A DNA stretch of 64,000 nucleotides from Craspedostauros australis (taxonomy: Eukaryota > Bacillariophyta > Bacillariophyceae > Mastogloiales > Achnanthaceae): assembly GCA_026770025.1 (NCBI GenBank), contig JAMXDE010000025.1, positions 62,001 through 126,000 on the forward strand. Reading direction: 5' to 3'. The notes below the pieces were generated by a model, which was not told the DNA's origin, did not search any database, and saw nothing but the letters and a program-made list of their open reading frames with translations. Both the position numbers and the translations under genes were made by a program. Of this stretch, positions 29,523 to 40,261 are shown piece by piece (position 1 is the first letter of the stretch; every line of letters starts with the position of its first letter).

Positions 29523-30085
29523 TGCCCTAGACGGCTGGCTAGATAGACTATTGGTTACACAAGACCTAGACTTGTGCGCAATAGATACTAGTCATGAATA
29601 AGTCACCCAAGCAATCACATTGTCAGTCTCACCTACGAGTCATGTTAACAGTCAATCAAGACTGACGAGTCGTGAATCAAATTCAAGTCGGATTAGTCAA
29701 TACTCAAACTTAAGTCAGATGAGTCAAGAATCCAACTGGAAGTCTGATTAGTCAAGATTCAATCGTACGGAAATATTTGCATATGAGAAGACACTTCTTC
29801 AACCATTGACCTCCAACCAAAACGAGAAACCTAATAGAGAATGGCTTGGGTTGGGAGAAGTGCAAACCGAATCATCTCGAAATGCATGAATACGATTGAC
29901 CAAGAGGTGCAAACCAAATCATCTTGATATCCAATCGACCAAGAGGTGCAGACAGCAGAAGAGAGAGAGATAGCTCAAGTAATCATAAGTTTTGGAATTA
30001 CATCATCAACAACAACCTCAATCGTATCAAGTACAAAATCAATCGTAGAAAAAATACAACTTCAATCGTACGCCGGCATAAGGCA
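29523..30085 (+). repeat. Solo Gypsy LTR inside Copia-2
   Basis: 563 bp, TGCCCTAG to GCATAAGGCA, same orientation as the full Gypsy element. Perfect 5-bp duplication CCTAC (29518-29522, 30086-30090). It is about 30 bp longer than, and diverged from, the 532-bp LTRs, so it comes from another, older insertion. Confidence 0.92.
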
Positions 30086-30090
30086 CCTAC

Positions 30091-30700
30091 CCAAGGGGAA
30101 AATGAGTCGAACGATAATGACGGCGACGAATTCGGAAGGGACGATGAGGGGAGAGCAGATGAAGAGGACAAATATGAGCTGGAGCAGACCCCTATCGCAG
30201 AACCTGTGGCACGCGTACCGAGGATGCTGAGTGCTCTTGCAGGGTACAACAACGAACCCATCCCAGAGGAGGAGCGAGACCTCGAATCAAGTGATGAGTC
30301 AGAAGCAAACACAGATGAAGGGTACGAGACACCCCAAGAGACTATCACATCCCCATCGGACACAGGAGGACCCGACTTCCATGCGGACAGGTCAACATTC
30401 AACAGAGATATCGCAGGCATGATGATAGATACACCTCACGGAATGATGAGGTTCGACGATATCATCACTGCGGACCAAGCATTGAACAATGAACAAAATG
30501 AGGATGGGATGGAGCTAGCGAGCATCGCCATGCTACTGGACCCAACCACATTCGATGACTGCTGGGACCATGCGGACCCCAGTAAGAGAAAGAAATGGCG
30601 AGAAGCCATCAACAAGGAATTCTACGATATCCGTAAGGAAAGTATGGGAAAAGATCAAGAAGGACCAGATGCCGAAAGATCGGCGGTGCGTGAAGACCAA
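30091..30700 (+). pseudogene. Copia-2 linker and start of reverse transcriptase (truncated)
   Basis: Acidic linker (ENESNDNDGDEFGRDDEGRA...) leading to the conserved RT entry DPSKRKKWREAINKEFYDIR. An extra base near 30637 shifts the frame; in the next frame the sequence continues VWEKIKKDQMPKDRRCVKT, matching Copia-1. It stops at 30700 where a Copia-1-type LTR starts. No YVDD box is left. Confidence 0.87.
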
Positions 30701-30843
30701 TGTCGAGATGTACATGTGAGTATATGTCGAGATGTACGAGTATATGTGCATCGTTCACCTGTTATTCTCTCATACGCACTTGGACGGTATAACTACATTC
30801 GTGTCAATAGTATGCTGTGATTCGTCAGAATTACAGTGGAAAT
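30701..30843 (+). repeat. Copia-1-family LTR, first piece (plus orientation)
   Basis: Begins TGTCGAGATGTACATGTGAG, the sense start of the Copia-1 LTR. It runs to the target site AAT (30841-30843), where the DNA transposon enters. The LTR continues at 45273. Confidence 0.9.
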
Positions 30844-30869
30844 AGAGGACTTTCGCATTCTGTTCCCCC
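30844..30869 (+). repeat. Left terminal inverted repeat of DNA transposon
   Basis: 26 bp, exact reverse complement of 45247-45272. Its inner motif CATTCTGTTCCC recurs as a subterminal repeat near 30990-31003. Confidence 0.9.
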
Positions 30870-30952
30870 AGTCCCGAGCAGTCCCACGAGGGAGTCATAA
30901 CCTGATAGAGACACTTTTCAGGGGGCGGGATGCGAACTTCCCCCTCGGCGAG

Positions 30953-30997
30953 CAGAATATCATTCTGTTTAGGCGTCGTAAACAGAATGATATTCTG
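30953..30997. repeat. 19-bp perfect hairpin in transposon left arm
   Basis: Arms 30953-30971 and 30979-30997 are exact reverse complements around the 7-base loop GGCGTCG. Each arm contains ATTCTGTTTA, a relative of the TIR motif, so this may be a transposase-binding or foldback structure. Confidence 0.85.
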
Positions 30998-31113
30998 TTC
31001 CCACAGTCCCGGCAAAAGATACCAATTCCAGGTGCAAACCAACAACAGCCATTCATTTTGTTTTACCTCCAAAGTTTTGGTCGTGGTTGTTGTTGTCGTT
31101 GTCGTTGACTTTT

Positions 31114-31158
31114 TGTTCAGATTTAGTGCCAATTCACGAATCTGGCCGTATCCGAACG
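31114..31158 (+). repeat. Copia-3-family LTR fragment
   Basis: TGTTCAGATTTAGTGCCAATTC... matches about the first 45 bp of the sense Copia-3 LTR, then breaks at the next repeat. It may be the remnant 5' LTR of Copia-3b, but no matching target duplication is found. Confidence 0.65.
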
Positions 31159-32145
31159 AGCAAATTCACTAACCAGGTCGTTTTGGTGCCTGGCACGATG
31201 ATTGGATGACTGAAATGGTCGGCGTATCACTGCGACAGCATTGAAAATGTTAGTTTAGCCACGAAGTGTACACATCAACCATTTCCCTGTTGAACAGCGT
31301 AGAGTACTCTAGTTTATGATGTTGTCGATGAATCCTGTTGAGCAGAGGGTCGAATCAGCTATTCTCGATTGCATGCTGACATCGCCATTGGCATGTACCG
31401 ACCTTGGAATGGTCTACATCCAACTGCAAGGAGTTTCAGACTACATGTAGTCCCTTCCTGCGATACCGTTCGGTCACTGTGTGTACTGTGTTGGTAATAT
31501 GTGCATACAAAAGGTCAAGCATACTTGATTGTAACAACCCCACCACTCCAAGCACACTCCATGGGGTACAGCCACGAAGTTTGAGGTCTTGGATCCTTCT
31601 GGAAGGTACTCATACCGATGGATCTGGATATCATGGCGTCTTGTGTGTGGCAGTACTGTGAGCTATGCATCAAACGACATCTTGATCTGTAGATTTAAGT
31701 CCTTCCCACATGGATCTATCACTTTGAACTCAATATTCGTACACTTTGGAGGAGATTCAGAGGCATCGAAGTGTTGGATTGGAGTATGATTGACATTTTG
31801 TATGCACGCATGCTCAGAACGTTGTACAGCGCAATGCGTACCATTCAGTACTGCTTGGTATAAGCATCCATAGAATTGGATCCCTTCTAAACTGATCTAG
31901 GAATTCAAACTGGGTGACCGCACTTTTTGGAGTGTGCTTGGAGTTGTCCAGTTGATTGGATCTCTGAAAACGGCCTGTGCAATGCATTGGTATGCATATT
32001 GCTGTACAAGGTGATGCGTACCGTGCAGTCTTGTCCAATGCAGAACTGCGTGATATCAGCATCCATATATTTCGATAACTTCCAGACGGATCTACCACTG
32101 CAGGCTCCATGGCCGTACTCTTGGGAGTGCGCTTGGAGTGGTGCG
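31159..32145 (+). repeat. Subrepeat element R1, copy 1
   Basis: About 990 bp without coding potential. It starts near AAATTCACTAACCAGGTCG, shared with copy 2 at 54602-56148, and the two align over hundreds of bases (CACGATGATTGGATGACTGA, GATACCGTTCGGTCAC, CATACTTGATT). The second half holds diverged CACTCCA...GGATC..CATCTGGAAGG units in both orientations. The right boundary is approximate. Confidence 0.7.
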
Positions 32146-32159
32146 GTTGGTATCAAACT

Positions 32160-32876
32160 ACATTGGTTGAAGCTCAAAGACTTCAACAACAACATCAAGA
32201 AGCTGAACAACCACGTTCGCAACCAAGTCTTCACTCTCCAGTCCAAAGGCGAAACAGTTGGCTGCAAAGTCACCTTTGCACTCATCACTGCATAAAACAC
32301 ATCATACAATGAGGAGTTTGTCAGCCGCATCCAGCGCTGCAGCGACTGCGGTACTCCAGACTACATTAGTCTCATGAATACTGCTGAGACCAAGTACCAG
32401 AGCGTGGTCAATGCCAGCACATGGAACTGCCTTTCTTGCGACAAGCAGCTCCTTGCTCTCTGAGCCAAGACGAAGCAGCTCAAATCGTCACTCACCAAAT
32501 CATCCAGCAAGCAAGCAAACAACAAGAACGACAACCAAGAGACAGCTTGCCACAAGGCAGCAACCACCCTATTGCCAATCAAGATCCGCCAAAGGGAACC
32601 AACCCCAGGCACTTTGTCCACCAGGGAACCACCTTCCACTGGTGTGACAACCACAAGGCATGGGGCAAGCACAAGACATCCAACTGTCACACCTGATCTG
32701 GCAAGCATGCTGACTCCTCCGGGAAGAAGTGCTTGTATGACAAGAAATCGTCCTCATCCAAATCCGCCAAGGTACACACCAAGTCAGCTCCTCACGTCCA
32801 CTTCGACGACGGAAATGGAAACTTCAACAGTAGTCAGCATTCCGCTCCCAGAAATGGAAACATCAGCGAGAACTGA
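32160..32876 (+). pseudogene. Copia-3b Gag remnant
   Basis: Similar to the C-terminal half of Copia-3a Gag: LKLKDFNNNIKKLNNHVRNQ, ALITA then a stop, RIQRCSDCGTPDYISLMNTA, and the variant knuckle WCDNHKAWGKHKTSNC (near 32640). Several stops and shifts. It ends GNISEN then TGA at 32874-32876, as in Copia-3a. Confidence 0.85.
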
Positions 32877-32885
32877 CATGTCAGC

Positions 32886-33067
32886 ATGCCCATCCAGTCA
32901 ACGTTATCAGTCACAGAACTGCAAGGCACCTCTGCGATGCAGATGGCATTGCATCGGATGGGTGATATGCCAATCGGAATCAACACTTGCATGTTGGCCA
33001 CAGTCTCTGGACAATGCGGAAACTTCAACAACGATCTTCAACCTATCCATGGTATGACCATAGAAGG
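32886..33067 (+). pseudogene. Copia-3b Pol remnant, 5' end
   Basis: MPIQSTLSVTELQGTSAMQM... corresponds to the start of Copia-3a Pol, including the protease region (INTCMLATVSGQ, where Copia-3a has IDTCTSATVSGQ). Cut at 33067 by Copia-4 with duplication GAAGG (33063-33067). Confidence 0.86.
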
Positions 33068-33698
33068 TATTAGCGCACGCTAAATCTCTAACAATAGCGA
33101 CACCCGTCGACCAATCAGAAATCTTCACTTTTCTTACCTTTTCCGTTCCGAACGGAAATTTTGGTCGAAAATCCGTTGTGTCAGATTTGTGTCGCATTTC
33201 GCGTCGCAAGAATCGTTTTCCCTCAATCACAGATCCAAAAATGTCGCGGAAATTGATTTCTTGCCAAGATGAACCAATCTGTCCAATCAGGACAGACTTG
33301 GATCTTGGGTGTGACACGTGCGAATCTTGTCCTGACCTTCTCAAGTGAATACGATCAATCGTGTGATCGTACTACTAGCAACATCGTGAGAAGACGTAAT
33401 TCACAACACGGGCTATCGCGGTGTTTTGTTCATTGACTTTTGCACCTCATCTTCACGCAGTAACACGCACATTTGCCGTGTTGTCTCCGTGTTAATTTCA
33501 CTTGCAAATTGCATGAGACCTGTCATGTCTCTCTCATGCTCACAGTTCCAAGAAGACAATCTTGTGAGCTCGACAGCATTCCTACTACCATACGAATAAC
33601 ACAGTAAACAAACACTCTCCTCACCAACAACAACGACTTGATCACTCTACGTTCTCGGTGCGGTATCCTTCACACCCATCTACGATTACGTTCTAACA
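33068..33698 (+). repeat. Copia-4 5' LTR
   Basis: 631 bp with TA instead of TG at its 5' end. It contains a near-palindrome TTTCCGTTCCGAACGGAAA (about 33157-33175) and the hairpin TACGATCA-N6-TGATCGTA (about 33348-33369). Confidence 0.93.
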
Positions 33699-34018
33699 GA
33701 TTAACAGTCGCAAGCTTTCACCTACTGATTTGATTGCGTGACAATCCATCCATCCTTCATCTCTCGTCCATCCACGAGCGATCCCTTCACCTTCCATCAC
33801 GTGACGACGTGATTTCGGCTTTCCTTCGGCTTTCTTGCATTCGCAGAACGCCCTCCTTTCGGTTCCTCTGCTGAGTTCGGGCCTTCCCACTCAGCCATCC
33901 AAGACTTCCTGCAGCACCCTCCCGCACCAGAAGACGATTCAGTCAGTGCAACCCAGCCTCAGCTATCCCTCAGCCTCCAGCATCCGCATCCACTCTCTCC
34001 ATCCATCCATCGCCAATC

Positions 34019-37000
34019 ATGTCGACTCCTGAGATGGACCTCGCCACCTTGGATCACATCCTCGGTGTCATCGGCATTCCTTTGGACTCCACTCCTCGCG
34101 ACATCATCGCCCATGCGGACATCGTCAGCCCTCTTGACCTTGTCTCGCTCACCGAAGATGATCTTCGCAGCTTCCAACTTCGTGATGATACCGAAGATGG
34201 CGAAACCATCGTCGCCGTACTCGGAGTGAACCACATCCGCAAGATTCTCAACCTTGGCAAGTGGTATCTCACCCAAGCCATCCTCGACGACAACACCTGG
34301 AACGATCTCGATCGTACCTCGTTCATGGCGTTCACAGCTGAGCAGAACAACCCTTCCCTTCCGTCTTCGCACTCGCATTCGACTGCAAGCTCTCCCATTC
34401 CATCTCCGATGGGCATGGGCCACCACACCACTCCAGCATCCGCATTCCGTCCGGTACCTGAAGAACCTCCGCATGTGAACTTCGCATTCGATCCTTCGGC
34501 TTCGGTGCCTGATCCTGCCTACCCGCAACCGCCTGTGACTCCATCCGTGGAACCCTCTTCCAACTTCCAAGGTGTCCAAGCCATGGAGCTACCGGCTGAC
34601 TACGTCAAGGAGTTCAGCAAGGCAACCAAGCGAGAGAGTCTGTCGCTCCCAACACTGAAGGACGACAAGCACTTCCTCACCTTCATGCGGACCTTCGAGA
34701 CTCTTTCCTTCTCTCATGGACTCAACCACCATCTCGACATGGACTTCATGCCAGCACCCAAGGACGAGGCCTTCTTCGCGAGCCAGAATCGCTACCTCTT
34801 CGCCGTGCTCACTGAGCATGTCAAGACTTCCAAGAGTCGGCGCATCATCCGTGCCTACAAGAAGTCTTGCGATGGCCGTGCGGCCTACGCCGATCTCGTC
34901 GATAGCTACACCAGTGGCGTCGTCGGCGAGACTCTGTCCATCAAATACAGAGACACCATCGTCGCCTTCCGTCTGGACCAGACTTGGACCAAGACCCGCG
35001 AGCAATTCCTCGATGCTTGGGAAACCAAGCTCGACGACATCGAGGAGCTCGATGATGCATGCGTTGACGAAGCAGTCAAGCAGCAATGGCTGCGCACCGC
35101 CATCGGTCCCGATGTCGACCTGACTCGGGCCTACACCAACGTCAAGTCCAACTCTCGCCAACGTCACAAGCAATCTCGCGGCTTCATCAAGGTTGGTGTC
35201 TCCTTCGAAGACCTCCTCGAGTTCGTCCGCGATGAGGCGCAGTCCCTTGATGCCAACCAGCCTCGCACCACATCTCGGCGCAAAGTCAACAACGCCAAGA
35301 CCGGCGGCTCTGCTGGCAAAGGCAATGGCAAGGACTATGCCAAGGACGACCGCCGTTCCATTCCCAACGACGAATGGCGTGAGATGTCCAAGGATCAGCG
35401 TAAGGCTTTCCTTGAGGCCAAGGGCAAGTGGCGCAAGAACAAGGGCAAGGGCAAGGCTGACTCCCACCGAGCTGCCAACAACGCTGCCACATCTTCGGGT
35501 ACCACCGACACTCCTTCCGCAACCCCGCCTGCTGGCAACACGGACTCTTCCAAGGCTGGTGACCAGTCCACTGCCATCGATCGCCTTCTCGCACAGACCA
35601 AGTCCACCTCTTCGTCTGACGATACTCCTCAACTGGTCTACAAGGGCCAGACCTGGCGACTTGCCAACTCCACGGTGGTCCGGTACAGCTTCAACAAGCT
35701 TGTCAAGGACCACTCTGGCTCTCTCGTCGACAGCGGTGCCAATGGTGGCCTGGCTGGCGATGACGTCCTCGTTCTCTGCAAGACAGGACACACCGCCGAC
35801 GTCAGTGGCATTGGTGACTCTGCCATCGCCAACCTCGACATCGGTACGGTTGCCGGTCTCATCCAGACCACCGAAGGGCCCATCATTGGTAAATTCCACC
35901 AATACGCGCTCTACGGAAAGGGCAAGACCATCCATTCATCCAACCAGCTTGGTGCCTTCGGAATGGATGTCAACGAACGCCCACGGAATCTCCCTGGAGG
36001 TCGCCAGACCATCATCACACCAGGAGGCCACATCATCCCACTGGCCGTCCGGCAAGGCCTGTCCTACATGGACATGGCCAAGCCTACCCGCTCCGAACTC
36101 GACAAGTATCCACATGTCGACTTCACCGCGGACGACGAATGGGACCCTTCTTCCCTCGACCAGGAGATGAACCTCGACGACGTCGACGATGATGACGCCG
36201 CAGCACTCCAGCGCCGCGAGAACAACTCTACCGTTCTCACGGCCTACACTGGTGCTCGCCAAGCCGACATCGCTGATAATCCGGGCAGCATCATTGCCAC
36301 TCGCAAGCCTGCTGACTACGAGGCCCTCCGCCCCCACTTCGGCTGGATACCAGCTCGTCGCGTTCGCGACACTCTTCGGTGCACCTCCCAGTGGTACCGT
36401 ACCGCCGAGCGCTTCTCCATGCGCAAGCATTTCAAGTCTCGGTTCCCAGCGGCCAACGTCGACCGTCTCCATGAGACGGTTGCGATGGATACGCTCTTCT
36501 CCGATACCCCTGCTCACGACGACGGGGTTCCCGGCCATGGCGGCTGCACCATGCTTCAGGTGTACGTCGCCCTCGACTCTCGGTTCACGGCCGGCTTTCC
36601 CATGCCATCCGAGAGCCGCATCTCCGACACTCTCCGTGACTTCATCCGACGCCATGGGGCTCCTGATCTACTGATGTCCGACAATGCCAAGGCGCAGATC
36701 GGTAACAAGGTTATGGAGATCCTCCGGCAGTATCACATCCGTGATCACCAGAGTGAGCCGGAACATCAACACCAGAACGGCGCGGAACGCCGGATCCAGG
36801 ATATCAAACGCACAACCAACGGTGTAATGGATCGCACGGGTACTCCCGACCGCTTCTGGCTGATCTGCACGCTCTATGTGGTTGATCTCTTCAACCACAT
36901 CGCGCAGGTCACCGCTGGCTCCATCACCCCCCTTCAAGCCGCCTTCGGACAGCGACCGGACATCTCCAAGTTCCTGTCCTACCGATGGTGGCAGCCTGTC

Positions 37001-39601
37001 TACTACCGGGTTGACGACCCCACCTTCCCCAGCCAGTCCAAGGAGCGCAGTGGGCGCTGGGCCGGTCCCTGCCTGCACAAAGGCGATGATCTTACCTTCT
37101 GGGTCCTCGACGACGAGACCCAGCGACTTCTTCCTCGGTCTGCCATCCGACCTGCCGACGACTCTGCCACCCGCAATCTTCGTGCGGACTTCCCCTTCCC
37201 CATTGTTGGGGAGGACGATGGCTCTGATGCCATGAATGTGGCGAATGGGGAGCCAGACGACGACATCTCCGTCCCTCCTGACTCCGACCCCATCGTACAC
37301 TCCCTCGCCGATTCCATCCTGGCTGACCGCCGCGGCACAGACCCTGAAACAGTGGGGAATGCCAAGGTCCACATCCCGAAGTTCTCTCCCGAGGATCTCG
37401 TTGGGATGACCTTCATCCACGAAAAGGATGGCCAGCAAGTCAGAGCGGAGGTGGTGCAAAAGGTCAATGACCTTGACGCAGCCAACCACCAACGCATCAA
37501 GATGCTACTCGCACTGGCTGATGGGGAGATGCATGACCTCATCTCCTACGTTGAGCTCGCCGACATCATCGAACGGCAACAAGAGCACAGCGACGACCCC
37601 GACGCCAAGTGGGAGTTCGACTCCATCATCGGACACGAGGGTCCCCTCTCATCTTCCTCTCCCTCCTACAAGGGATCGAGCTTCAACGTCATCGTGAAAT
37701 GGGGAGACGGCTCCACCTCCACCGAACCCCTCTCCATCATGATTCAGGATGATCCTGTCTCTTGCGCTGCCTACGGCCGCCGCCACGAGCTGCTCGACGA
37801 GCCTGGCTGGAAGCGCCTCAAGCGCCTCGCCATCCGCACCAATCGTCTTGAGCGTCAGGTCTACAAATCCAAGACCTTCAACCATGCTCCCACCTTCCAG
37901 TTCGGTGTCCAAGTCCCTCGCAACCACAAGGAAGCGATGCGACTCGACGACAAGAACGGCAACACTCTCTGGGCCGATGCCGAGAAGAAAGAAATGGACC
38001 AACTCTTCGGGTACCATACCTTCAAGTCTCTCGGCAAAGGCGCCCCAGTCCCCTCCGGCTTCCAGAAGATCCGCCTCCAATGGGTCTACGCTGTGAAGCA
38101 TGACCTCCGCCACAAGGCGCGCTGCGTCGCTGGTGGTCATCTCACCGACCCCTGCAAGGATGCATCCTACGCAGGTGTGGTCAGTCTTCGCTCTCTCCGC
38201 CTCTCCCTCCTCGCTGGCGAACTCAACGGCATCCCAACCTGGGTTGGAGACATCGGCAATGCGTATCTTGAGGCCTTCACTCAAGAACGCATCTGCTTCA
38301 TCGCTGGCGATGAATTCGGTGACTTCGCTGGTCATACCATGCAGATAGTCAAGGCACTCTACGGCCTGCGCACATCGGGCGCCCGATTCCATGAGGCCCT
38401 CGCCGACACCCTTCGCGACATGGGTTTCCTCCAATGCCGCTCCGATCCCGACGTCTGGATGCGTGACGCCAACTCCCATTGGGAGTACGTCTGCGTCTAC
38501 GTCGATGATCTCACCGCGACGATGGCCGACCCCAAGGCCTTCTTCGACATCCTCTCTTCGAAGTACGGGTACCAGCTCAAGGGAGTTGGTCCTATCAAGT
38601 ACCATCTTGGTGCTGACTTCGGCCGTGATCCCGACGGCACTCTCAAGCTCTCCCCGCAATCCTACATCAAGCGGATGATGGAGAACTACGAGCGCATGTT
38701 CGGCGAGCTTCCCCGCAAGATCAGCTGCCCCCTCGACAAGGCCGACAGTCCCGAGCTTGACACCTCTTCCGAACTCAGCGAAACCGACAAGCGCAAGTTC
38801 ATGTCGCTCATCGGTGCACTCCAGTGGTGTATCTCCCTCGGACGGTTTGACATCTCTGTCGCCGTCATGACGCTGGCACGCTTCCGCTCAGCTCCTCGCC
38901 AAGGACATCTGGACCGCGCCAAGCGCATCTACGGGTATCTTCGAAAACACCCTGATGCCGCCATCCGCTTCCGCACTTGCGTTCCACGCTTCGATCTTCA
39001 CTACGAGGTTCCCAACCATGACTGGATCTACTCCGTCTATGGGAAGACCTCTGAGGAGATTCCGGACGACATCCCCGAGCCGAAAGGCAAACCCGTCCGA
39101 ACCACCACGTTCGTCGACGCCAACCTTCTCCACTGCCAAGTCACTGGCAGATCGGCCACCGGTGCACTCCATCTGGTCAACCAGACCCCCATCGAATGGT
39201 TCTCCAAGCGTCAGGGCACGGTTGAGACCGCCACCTACGGGTCCGAGTTCGTCGCTGCCCGTCAAGCTACGGAGCAGATCATCTCCCTCCGTCTTGCCCT
39301 TCGTGAAATGGGCATTCCGATCGACGGCCCCAGCTGGATGCTGGGCGACAACCAGTCCGTCATCACCTCCTCCACGGTCCCCAAGAGCATGCTCTCCAAG
39401 CGCCACAACGCACTGGCCTACCATCGCGTCCGGTCCGCTGTCGCCGCTGGCATCCTCTACTTCATCAAGATCCCCGGCACGCAGAACGTCGCCGACGTGA
39501 TGACGAAGTTCCTTCCATGGGCTGTCTTCTGGCCCCTCGTGAAGCCCATCCTCTTCTGGAAAGGACACACCGAGTCCTCTTCCCCGACCTACAAGACCTG
39601 A
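34019..39601 (+). CDS. Copia-4 Gag-Pol polyprotein, intact (1860 aa)
   Basis: Starts MSTPEMDLATLDHILGVIGI. The Gag part has a Pro/Ser-rich segment (about residues 105-185), a helical core and a Lys/Gly-rich tail but no CCHC knuckle. Protease SLVDSGANGGLAGDD (about 570). The integrase has the acid sequence AMDTLFSD (about 823), MSDNAKAQ (about 888) and NGAERRIQDIKR (about 920), but the region before it lacks a clear HHCC finger. An acidic linker follows. RT: QWVYAVKHDLRHKARCVAGG (about 1355), YGLRTSGARFHEAL, CVYVDDLTATM (about 1494). RNase H: FVDANLLHCQVTGRSATG, VETATYGSEFVAARQATEQI, LGDNQSVI. Ends VFWPLVKPILFWKG and a short tail. This belongs to a Copia branch distant from Copia-1, -2 and -3, shared with Copia-5. 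Markedly GC-rich third positions compared with its neighbours produce long false antisense ORFs. Confidence 0.95.
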   Translation: MSTPEMDLATLDHILGVIGIPLDSTPRDIIAHADIVSPLDLVSLTEDDLRSFQLRDDTEDGETIVAVLGVNHIRKILNLGKWYLTQAILDDNTWNDLDRTSFMAFTAEQNNPSLPSSHSHSTASSPIPSPMGMGHHTTPASAFRPVPEEPPHVNFAFDPSASVPDPAYPQPPVTPSVEPSSNFQGVQAMELPADYVKEFSKATKRESLSLPTLKDDKHFLTFMRTFETLSFSHGLNHHLDMDFMPAPKDEAFFASQNRYLFAVLTEHVKTSKSRRIIRAYKKSCDGRAAYADLVDSYTSGVVGETLSIKYRDTIVAFRLDQTWTKTREQFLDAWETKLDDIEELDDACVDEAVKQQWLRTAIGPDVDLTRAYTNVKSNSRQRHKQSRGFIKVGVSFEDLLEFVRDEAQSLDANQPRTTSRRKVNNAKTGGSAGKGNGKDYAKDDRRSIPNDEWREMSKDQRKAFLEAKGKWRKNKGKGKADSHRAANNAATSSGTTDTPSATPPAGNTDSSKAGDQSTAIDRLLAQTKSTSSSDDTPQLVYKGQTWRLANSTVVRYSFNKLVKDHSGSLVDSGANGGLAGDDVLVLCKTGHTADVSGIGDSAIANLDIGTVAGLIQTTEGPIIGKFHQYALYGKGKTIHSSNQLGAFGMDVNERPRNLPGGRQTIITPGGHIIPLAVRQGLSYMDMAKPTRSELDKYPHVDFTADDEWDPSSLDQEMNLDDVDDDDAAALQRRENNSTVLTAYTGARQADIADNPGSIIATRKPADYEALRPHFGWIPARRVRDTLRCTSQWYRTAERFSMRKHFKSRFPAANVDRLHETVAMDTLFSDTPAHDDGVPGHGGCTMLQVYVALDSRFTAGFPMPSESRISDTLRDFIRRHGAPDLLMSDNAKAQIGNKVMEILRQYHIRDHQSEPEHQHQNGAERRIQDIKRTTNGVMDRTGTPDRFWLICTLYVVDLFNHIAQVTAGSITPLQAAFGQRPDISKFLSYRWWQPVYYRVDDPTFPSQSKERSGRWAGPCLHKGDDLTFWVLDDETQRLLPRSAIRPADDSATRNLRADFPFPIVGEDDGSDAMNVANGEPDDDISVPPDSDPIVHSLADSILADRRGTDPETVGNAKVHIPKFSPEDLVGMTFIHEKDGQQVRAEVVQKVNDLDAANHQRIKMLLALADGEMHDLISYVELADIIERQQEHSDDPDAKWEFDSIIGHEGPLSSSSPSYKGSSFNVIVKWGDGSTSTEPLSIMIQDDPVSCAAYGRRHELLDEPGWKRLKRLAIRTNRLERQVYKSKTFNHAPTFQFGVQVPRNHKEAMRLDDKNGNTLWADAEKKEMDQLFGYHTFKSLGKGAPVPSGFQKIRLQWVYAVKHDLRHKARCVAGGHLTDPCKDASYAGVVSLRSLRLSLLAGELNGIPTWVGDIGNAYLEAFTQERICFIAGDEFGDFAGHTMQIVKALYGLRTSGARFHEALADTLRDMGFLQCRSDPDVWMRDANSHWEYVCVYVDDLTATMADPKAFFDILSSKYGYQLKGVGPIKYHLGADFGRDPDGTLKLSPQSYIKRMMENYERMFGELPRKISCPLDKADSPELDTSSELSETDKRKFMSLIGALQWCISLGRFDISVAVMTLARFRSAPRQGHLDRAKRIYGYLRKHPDAAIRFRTCVPRFDLHYEVPNHDWIYSVYGKTSEEIPDDIPEPKGKPVRTTTFVDANLLHCQVTGRSATGALHLVNQTPIEWFSKRQGTVETATYGSEFVAARQATEQIISLRLALREMGIPIDGPSWMLGDNQSVITSSTVPKSMLSKRHNALAYHRVRSAVAAGILYFIKIPGTQNVADVMTKFLPWAVFWPLVKPILFWKGHTESSSPTYKT

Positions 39602-39625
39602 ATGTCCGGGACACGCTTTGGGGAG

Positions 39626-40256
39626 TATTAGCGCACGCTAAATCTCTAACAATAGCGACACCCGTCGACCAATCAGAAATCTTCACTTTTCTTACCTTTT
39701 CCGTTCCGAACGGAAATTTTGGTCGAAAATCCGTTGTGTCAGATTTGTGTCGCATTTCGCGTCGCAAGAATCGTTTTCCCTCAATCACAGATCCAAAAAT
39801 GTCGCGGAAATTGATTTCTTGCCAAGATGAACCAATCTGTCCAATCAGGACAGACTTGGATCTTGGGTGTGACACGTGCGAATCTTGTCCTGACCTTCTC
39901 AAGTGAATACGATCAATCGTGTGATCGTACTACTAGCAACATCGTGAGAAGACGTAATTCACAACACGGGCTATCGCGGTGTTTTGTTCATTGACTTTTG
40001 CACCTCATCTTCACGCAGTAACACGCACATTTGCCGTGTTGTCTCCGTGTTAATTTCACTTGCAAATTGCATGAGACCTGTCATGTCTCTCTCATGCTCA
40101 CAGTTCCAAGAAGACAATCTTGTGAGCTCGACAGCATTCCTACTACCATACGAATAACACAGTAAACAAACACTCTCCTCACCAACAACAACGACTTGAT
40201 CACTCTACGTTCTCGGTGCGGTATCCTTCACACCCATCTACGATTACGTTCTAACA
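39626..40256 (+). repeat. Copia-4 3' LTR
   Basis: 631 bp, no difference from the 5' LTR noted over the parts compared. Followed by GAAGG. Confidence 0.93.
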
Positions 40257-40261
40257 GAAGG

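Larger units (their letters stand above)
12621..30700 (+). mobile_element. Copia-2, degraded, nested-into and 3'-truncated
   Basis: 5' LTR 12621-13387, palindrome 13388-13399, leader to 13467, then gag-pol in four blocks (13468-15086, 16017-17622, 28811-29522, 30091-30700). The blocks join exactly in frame when the inserts and one copy of each target duplication are removed. It stops at 30700 within the N-terminal part of reverse transcriptase, where a Copia-1-type LTR begins; the rest of RT, RNase H and the 3' LTR are not in the window. The base run left of it (GTAGCC) is the expected target duplication but its partner is missing. It also carries two 1-nt frameshifts (near 14424 and 30637). 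Not autonomous. Confidence 0.92.
33068..40256 (+). mobile_element. Copia-4, complete LTR retrotransposon
   Basis: 7189 bp. LTRs of 631 bp (33068-33698, 39626-40256) appear identical, starting TATTAG and ending CTAACA. 5-bp duplication GAAGG (33063-33067, 40257-40261) in the Copia-3b pol. One intact gag-pol frame. The purine tract TTTGGGGAG precedes the 3' LTR. It is the innermost and probably one of the most recent insertions, and a candidate active element. Confidence 0.96.

Noticed and set aside
30770-31132. Small ORFs in the DNA-transposon left arm
   Set aside because: Driven by simple GTT/ACA repeats and the hairpin; no coding signature.
34589-35935. Long minus-strand ORF of 448 codons (and others at 36668-37492, 37649-38659, 38888-39568)
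   Set aside because: Antisense of Copia-4 gag-pol. The GC-rich third positions of that gene suppress stops on the other strand; the translations have low-complexity, unfamily-like sequence.
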